A stretch of DNA of 64,000 nt from Brachionus plicatilis (lineage: Eukaryota > Rotifera > Eurotatoria > Ploima > Brachionidae). Below are positions 62,698-64,000 of this stretch, one piece after another; positions within the stretch are counted from its first letter, which is position 1, and each line of letters starts with the position of its first letter. The stretch covers positions 405,556 to 469,555 of the forward strand of contig QEOQ01000345.1 in the NCBI GenBank assembly GCA_010279815.1. Reading direction: 5' to 3'. Below the pieces are notes generated by a model, which was given only the letters and a program-made list of their open reading frames with translations, was not told the origin of the DNA and ran no database searches. Made by a program: the position numbers and the translations under genes.

Positions 62698-64000
62698 TAT
62701 ACAGTTTAATTAGCAGAAAAAACTCTTTTTTATAGCTAGATTGGAAATGAAACTTTATTTTAATCTGACAAACAACTAACTATAGATTAGTATTCTCTTT
62801 GAATAAAATTTTCATTATTCAATATTTTATATTTTAATATTATAATTTGTATGGTTTATTTTGTGTTGTGTTTTTTTATTATAAGTAAATTTGTAATCAA
62901 AAATTTTGAAATATTTCATGTTATGAATGCAAAAATTTGTCTTTGAATTTTTGGTGAATTTTATTTTTTTATCCTTTTTTCCTTCCATCAGTAAGTTACA
63001 GTATTCACTGAACAAAATATTTCTTTAATTAAAAATTTTATCCAACAAAAGTATTTAATTTAGTTGATTTAAAAGGTCGTTAGTCAACTCAAAAAATTCA
63101 AATTTACTATTTTGTTCTACATTTCCTATTTCTTTATTAAATGAATTTATTTTATACTGAATTTTATAAAATATTGTCTAATTTCGAATTACTCTTGAAA
63201 AATTAATTAGATTAAAAAAATTTTTGGTTCAAAATTTAATATAATATTTAATTAAAATAGGATAAATTCTAATTTGAATGAGATGTAATTAAATGAAGTA
63301 ATGTTAATATTTGAAAATCTATAAATAAACAACCAGGGACCGATCTTCGTAATAATTTTTTGTTTAAAATAAAAATTTCACAGTTAAATGAAATTATATC
63401 TCTTTTTGTTAAAATTATTTATTTAAAAAATAATGCCCGATTAATTTTAATTATAATTTTTTGTGCTAGACTCAATATTTATTATCTTGTTTTAAACCAA
63501 ATAAATTTGATATTCAAAATAGATTGTTTTGAATTTTATTCAATTTAATTTATTTAATATTTTATTTTTTCTTTAAAGTTCCATTTTTATAACATCAAGG
63601 TTTGACGTCAGTTTAAAACTTCTATCTTTTTTTCATGCAATCTTATTAAGTTTATTTGCTATTGGTAACAGAAAATACATTTTTCAATGCCAAATCGCTT
63701 TTACATTTAAAATTATGAAAGTTTTTATTTGTAAAATAATAAATGAGAATATTTCAATTATAATTTTTCAATTTGAATTTTGCTGAAAATATCACATCAT
63801 ATTTTTGTTTGATTTTAAAAGAGTCTAAAAAACTTCTTGAGCTTTTATGAATAATTTTTTTTGGGTGCTAGATATCTAAATTTTAGAAATCAAAACACCT
63901 GATAAAATCCTAAATTATGTAACCAATTAAAGGTGCGAGTTTCTTTTAAAAAACTTTTTTTCCAAAAAAATTTATCCAATTTTTTTGATAAAATAGTGAT
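62698..64000. other. AT-rich sequence upstream of the CCDC90-family gene
   Basis: Presumably contains its promoter. No gene, repeat structure or RNA was recognised. Two 62-codon frames (62827-63015 and 63360-63548) are A/T-biased and unsupported. Confidence 0.5.

Overview
The window is nuclear DNA from an invertebrate animal. It is extremely AT-rich, its genes are split by many short introns (often 45-60 nt, GT..AG), and it encodes an innexin, a gap-junction family of invertebrates. The ciliary gene BBS1, very AT-rich spacers, a decayed WD40-repeat gene copy and many short palindromic mobile elements fit a lophotrochozoan. A monogonont rotifer (Brachionus-like) is my best guess, but nothing here proves it. 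Gene models were built by hand from reading frames, splice sites and phase continuity.

Layout. 1-7,227: repeat-rich, with a degenerate coding scrap (500-664) and a ~500-bp near-perfect palindrome (2,499-3,001). 7,228-11,790 (+): an unrecognised helical-repeat protein. 11,791-13,815: inverted-repeat elements. 13,816-19,567 (-): a 12-exon SLC6 transporter whose fifth intron holds an intact-looking MULE-type transposase (15,973-17,469, same strand). 19,946-26,376 (-): EPS8 (PTB, SH3, SAM), with a GC-rich main exon and a 3.9-kb intron carrying two inverted-repeat elements. 26,377-31,062: no gene found. 31,063-33,642 (+): a six-exon innexin. 35,687-36,715 (+): a WD40 pseudogene with an internal 25-bp tandem repeat. 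37,474-40,958 (-): an 11-exon BBS1. 42,228-42,560 (-): remnants of a Cys-rich/EGF-like gene. 42,915-44,022: a duplicated segment around an assembly gap. 44,290-44,928 (+): a small four-exon gene that converges on WDR27 (44,945-48,655, -, 14 exons). 48,983-61,535 (-): phosphorylase kinase beta subunit. 61,634-62,697 (-): a CCDC90/MCUR1-family mitochondrial protein. 62,698-64,000: nothing recognised.

How the genes fit together. These are mostly unrelated housekeeping or tissue genes: membrane transport (SLC6), actin and receptor signalling (EPS8), cell coupling (innexin), the ciliary BBSome (BBS1), glycogen metabolism (PHKB) and mitochondria (CCDC90). CCDC90 and PHKB lie head to tail with only 98 nt between stop and start, which is compatible with shared transcription. 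WDR27 and the small plus-strand gene converge with 16 nt between their stop codons.

I found no tRNA, rRNA or CRISPR. The clearest oddities are the palindromic elements, substitutions at ion-binding positions in the SLC6 protein, loss of the conserved TM2 proline in the innexin, the GC-rich EPS8 exon, and the duplication at the gap. I did not find a convincing new multi-gene system.
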